Shown here one piece after another: positions 61,995 through 64,000 of a stretch of DNA of 64,000 nucleotides. Within the stretch, counting starts at the first letter, position 1. Each line of letters opens with the position of its first letter. The notes beneath the pieces were generated by a model, which was not told the DNA's origin, did no database searches, and saw nothing but the letters and a program-made list of their open reading frames with translations. Source of the stretch: Niveibacterium terrae. Lineage in GTDB: Bacteria; Pseudomonadota; Gammaproteobacteria; Burkholderiales; Rhodocyclaceae. The stretch lies in assembly GCF_048213115.1 (NCBI RefSeq), contig NZ_CP172404.1:2356001-2420000 (forward strand), written 5' to 3'. The position numbers were made by a program, and so were the translations under genes.

Positions 61995-63050
61995 ATGACC
62001 TCGCCCCGCGGTCTCGCCCGACTCGAAGACGTCTCCTCCTTTGACGCGATCATCGATGTGCGCTCTCCGGCCGAATACGCCGAAGACCACATCCCCGGCG
62101 CGATCAACTGCCCGGTGCTCGACGACGAGGAGCGCGCCCGGATCGGCACGCTTTTCGTGCAGAGCTCGCCCTTCGAAGCGCGCAAGTTGGGCGCGGCTCT
62201 GGTCGCCGAGAACATCGCCCGCCATCTGCGCGCGCACTTCCAGGACAAGCCGCGCACTTGGCGGCCGCTGATCTACTGCTGGCGCGGCGGTCAGCGCAGC
62301 GGCGCCTTCACGCTGGTGATGAGGCAGATCGGCTGGGATGCCTGCCAGCTGATCGGGGGCTACAAGCCCTACCGGAACTTCGTGCTCAGCACGATCGCCG
62401 AGCTCCCCGCCGAGCTTCGCTGGCGCGTGGTCTGCGGCCCGACCGGCAGCGGCAAGACCGCGCTGCTCGCCGCACTCGCCGCGCGCGGCGAGCAGGTGCT
62501 CGATCTGGAAGAGCTGGCCTGCCACCGTGGCTCGGTGCTCGGCGCGATCCCGGGCCGGCCCCAGCCCAGCCAGAAAGCCTTCGAGACCGCGATCGCCGAA
62601 CGCCTGCTCGCCTTCGAGCCCGAACGCCCGATCTACGTCGAAGCGGAAAGCCGGAAGATCGGCAGGCTCCAGGTTCCCGAGAGCCTGATCCAGGTCATCC
62701 GCTCCAGCACCTGCGTCGTCATCGAGGCGAGCCTCGATGCGCGGATTGCCTTTCTGCTCCGCGATTACGCGCACCTGGGCGATGACAAGGCGACGCTGCT
62801 CGACTGCCTTGCGAGCCTCGCAGCGCTGCACAGCCGCGAGACGCTGGCGCGCTGGCAGGTCCTGGTCGTCGAAGGACGGATCAAGGAACTGCTCGGCGAA
62901 CTGTTGAGCCGGCACTACGATCCGCTCTACGCCAAATCACAGAAATACAACTTCGCGCGGCTCGCTCAGGCGCGCACGCTCAAACTTGCCAAGCTGGACC
63001 CCGATTCTCTGGACGATGCCGCCGAGCGCCTCCTCGCCTATCCTGACTAG
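61995..63050 (+). CDS. mnmH: tRNA 2-selenouridine synthase MnmH (SelU)
   Basis: 351 residues from ATG 61995. It replaces sulphur by selenium at the wobble 2-thiouridine of tRNAs for Lys, Glu and Gln. The rhodanese domain (about 1-130) has the catalytic cysteine in LIYCWRGGQRSGAF. The C-terminal half has the P-loop VVCGPTGSGKTALLAALA (about 143-160) and QKYNFARLAQARTL near the end. Its donor selenophosphate comes from the divergent selD gene. Confidence 0.95.
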   Translation: MTSPRGLARLEDVSSFDAIIDVRSPAEYAEDHIPGAINCPVLDDEERARIGTLFVQSSPFEARKLGAALVAENIARHLRAHFQDKPRTWRPLIYCWRGGQRSGAFTLVMRQIGWDACQLIGGYKPYRNFVLSTIAELPAELRWRVVCGPTGSGKTALLAALAARGEQVLDLEELACHRGSVLGAIPGRPQPSQKAFETAIAERLLAFEPERPIYVEAESRKIGRLQVPESLIQVIRSSTCVVIEASLDARIAFLLRDYAHLGDDKATLLDCLASLAALHSRETLARWQVLVVEGRIKELLGELLSRHYDPLYAKSQKYNFARLAQARTLKLAKLDPDSLDDAAERLLAYPD

Positions 63051-63071
63051 ACAGGACAACGAGGATGGGCC

Positions 63072-64000
63072 GTGGGACGGACAGGACAATTCGCGCTGAT
63101 CGCCAGCCTCGTCGCCGCCACGGCGAGCGCAGCCTGGTTCGTCTTTGCCCCGCGCCAGGTCGCCGTCGTCCACCCCACGCGCGGCCCCGCGATCGATGCG
63201 GTCTATGCGACCGGAACGGTCGAGCCGACCGTGATGCTGCCCATCGCGCCGCGCAGCAGCGGCCGGATCGCCGAGCTCAAGGCCGATGAAGGCAGTCAGG
63301 TCAAGGCCGGCGAAGTGCTCGCACGGCTCGACGATGAAGACCTGACCCAGGGCATACGCGAGCTGGCGGCACGCGCCGACTATACCCGAGCGCAGTTCGA
63401 GCGGACCCGCCGCCTGGTCGCCCGGAACTTCCTGTCCGCCGCCGAGCTCGACCGCAGCCGCAGCGAACGCGATGCGGCCGAAGCGGCGCTGCGCCGCGCC
63501 CGGGTTCAGCGCGACTACCTGGCGCTGAGCGCTCCGGCTGCCGGCCTGATCATTCGCCGCGACGGCGAGATCGGCCAGTACGTCGCCGCGGGCCAGACCG
63601 TGTTCACACTCTCCTGCTGCGCGCCGCTCAGAGTGGCCGCCGAAGTCGACGAGGAGGACATCGCACGCATCCGCGTGGGTCAGAAGGTGCTGATGAGTTC
63701 GGACGCCAGGCCGGGCCGGATCTTCACGGGCCGCATCCACGCCATCACGCCCAAGGGCGATCCGCTCGCGCGCAGCTACCGGGTCAGGGTTAGCGTGGAT
63801 GCGCCAGCCGGGATGATGGTCGGGATGACCGTCGATACGAACGTGATCCTCGGCGAGCGCGACAAGGCCTTGCTGATCCCGAGCGCAGCGCTGCACGGCA
63901 GCTCGGTGTGGATCCTGCGCGATGGGCGGCTCGCGCGCCGTGCGGTCGAAACCGGCGCAGCAGGCGATGCGCGCGTCGAGGTACGCAAGGGCCTTGCCGA
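63072..64000 (+). CDS. Efflux periplasmic adaptor (HlyD/RND type), cut by the right window edge
   Basis: At least 309 residues from GTG 63072, which has GAGGA in front; the frame is still open at the edge. One N-terminal span or signal (FALIASLVAATASAAWFVFA). Two lipoyl half-motifs, AELKADEGSQVKAGEVLARL and LSAPAAGLIIRRDGEIGQYV, flank a short helical hairpin, and the beta-barrel part includes EVDEEDIARIRVGQKVLMSS. The type is that of adaptors working with MacB-like ABC or RND pumps. It starts 21 bases after mnmH. The pump gene should follow outside the window. Confidence 0.85.
   Translation, partial: MGRTGQFALIASLVAATASAAWFVFAPRQVAVVHPTRGPAIDAVYATGTVEPTVMLPIAPRSSGRIAELKADEGSQVKAGEVLARLDDEDLTQGIRELAARADYTRAQFERTRRLVARNFLSAAELDRSRSERDAAEAALRRARVQRDYLALSAPAAGLIIRRDGEIGQYVAAGQTVFTLSCCAPLRVAAEVDEEDIARIRVGQKVLMSSDARPGRIFTGRIHAITPKGDPLARSYRVRVSVDAPAGMMVGMTVDTNVILGERDKALLIPSAALHGSSVWILRDGRLARRAVETGAAGDARVEVRKGLA

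Overview
The window is a stretch of chromosome from a GC-rich Gram-negative bacterium. A betaproteobacterium is the best guess, possibly Rhodocyclales or a relative. The reasons are the gene order ftsK-lolA-rarA-serS, two PEP-CTERM proteins (one with a sigma-54 type promoter), a PutA without the DNA-binding domain next to an Lrp-type regulator, and the general style of lysC, selD and mnmH. Genus cannot be fixed from sequence alone.

Layout. 1-2.0 kb: accessory genes (GNAT acetyltransferase, secreted protein, small membrane protein) that may be integron gene cassettes, because one and perhaps two attC-like sites sit between them. 2.2-3.7 kb: tRNA-Ser(CGA) and serS. 3.8-4.8 kb: an IS481-family element in a CTAG target with a 6-bp duplication. 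4.8-8.9 kb: an AT-rich island placed between serS and rarA. It left a relic of the old rarA end at its left edge, supplied rarA with a new 3' end, and carries four tightly packed genes (unknown helical protein, Abi/HEPN-like protein, HNH protein, trypsin-like protease) that look like an undescribed anti-phage operon. 8.8-31.5 kb: mainly housekeeping genes (rarA, lolA, ftsK, a Crp/Fnr regulator, trxB, an Smr protein, sppA, an rlmN-like gene, an Lrp regulator with putA, an HD-GYP protein, an aldolase, an efflux adaptor/outer-membrane pair, a SLATT-domain protein). 31.5-38.9 kb: a SYLF protein, an IS1595-like element, two MFS exporters each divergent from a regulator, and an NTF2-like protein.

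39.3-51.8 kb: a complete type I-F CRISPR-Cas locus. The array has 57 repeats and 56 spacers and is read on the minus strand from a leader next to cas6f (csy4). The Cas genes run cas1, cas2-3, [toxin-antitoxin pair on the opposite strand], csy1, csy2, csy3, cas6f. The YefM/YoeB-type pair separates the adaptation/nuclease genes from the Csy effector operon, and its two CGTACG operator palindromes lie in the 104-bp divergent control region in front of csy1. The second newest spacer encodes a ParA Walker motif, so plasmids or plasmid-like elements are a target.

52-64 kb: a small hypothetical protein, two PEP-CTERM proteins, two HExxH proteins flanking a DUF4139 protein, two identical tRNA-Arg(ACG) copies each with its own terminator, tRNA-Ser(GCU), lysC, an XRE-type regulator, queD, selD, mnmH and the start of an efflux adaptor that runs off the edge. 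selD and mnmH form one pathway (selenophosphate, then 2-selenouridine in tRNA), and queD belongs to another tRNA-modification route (queuosine).

All family names come from reading the protein sequences. No database search was possible.
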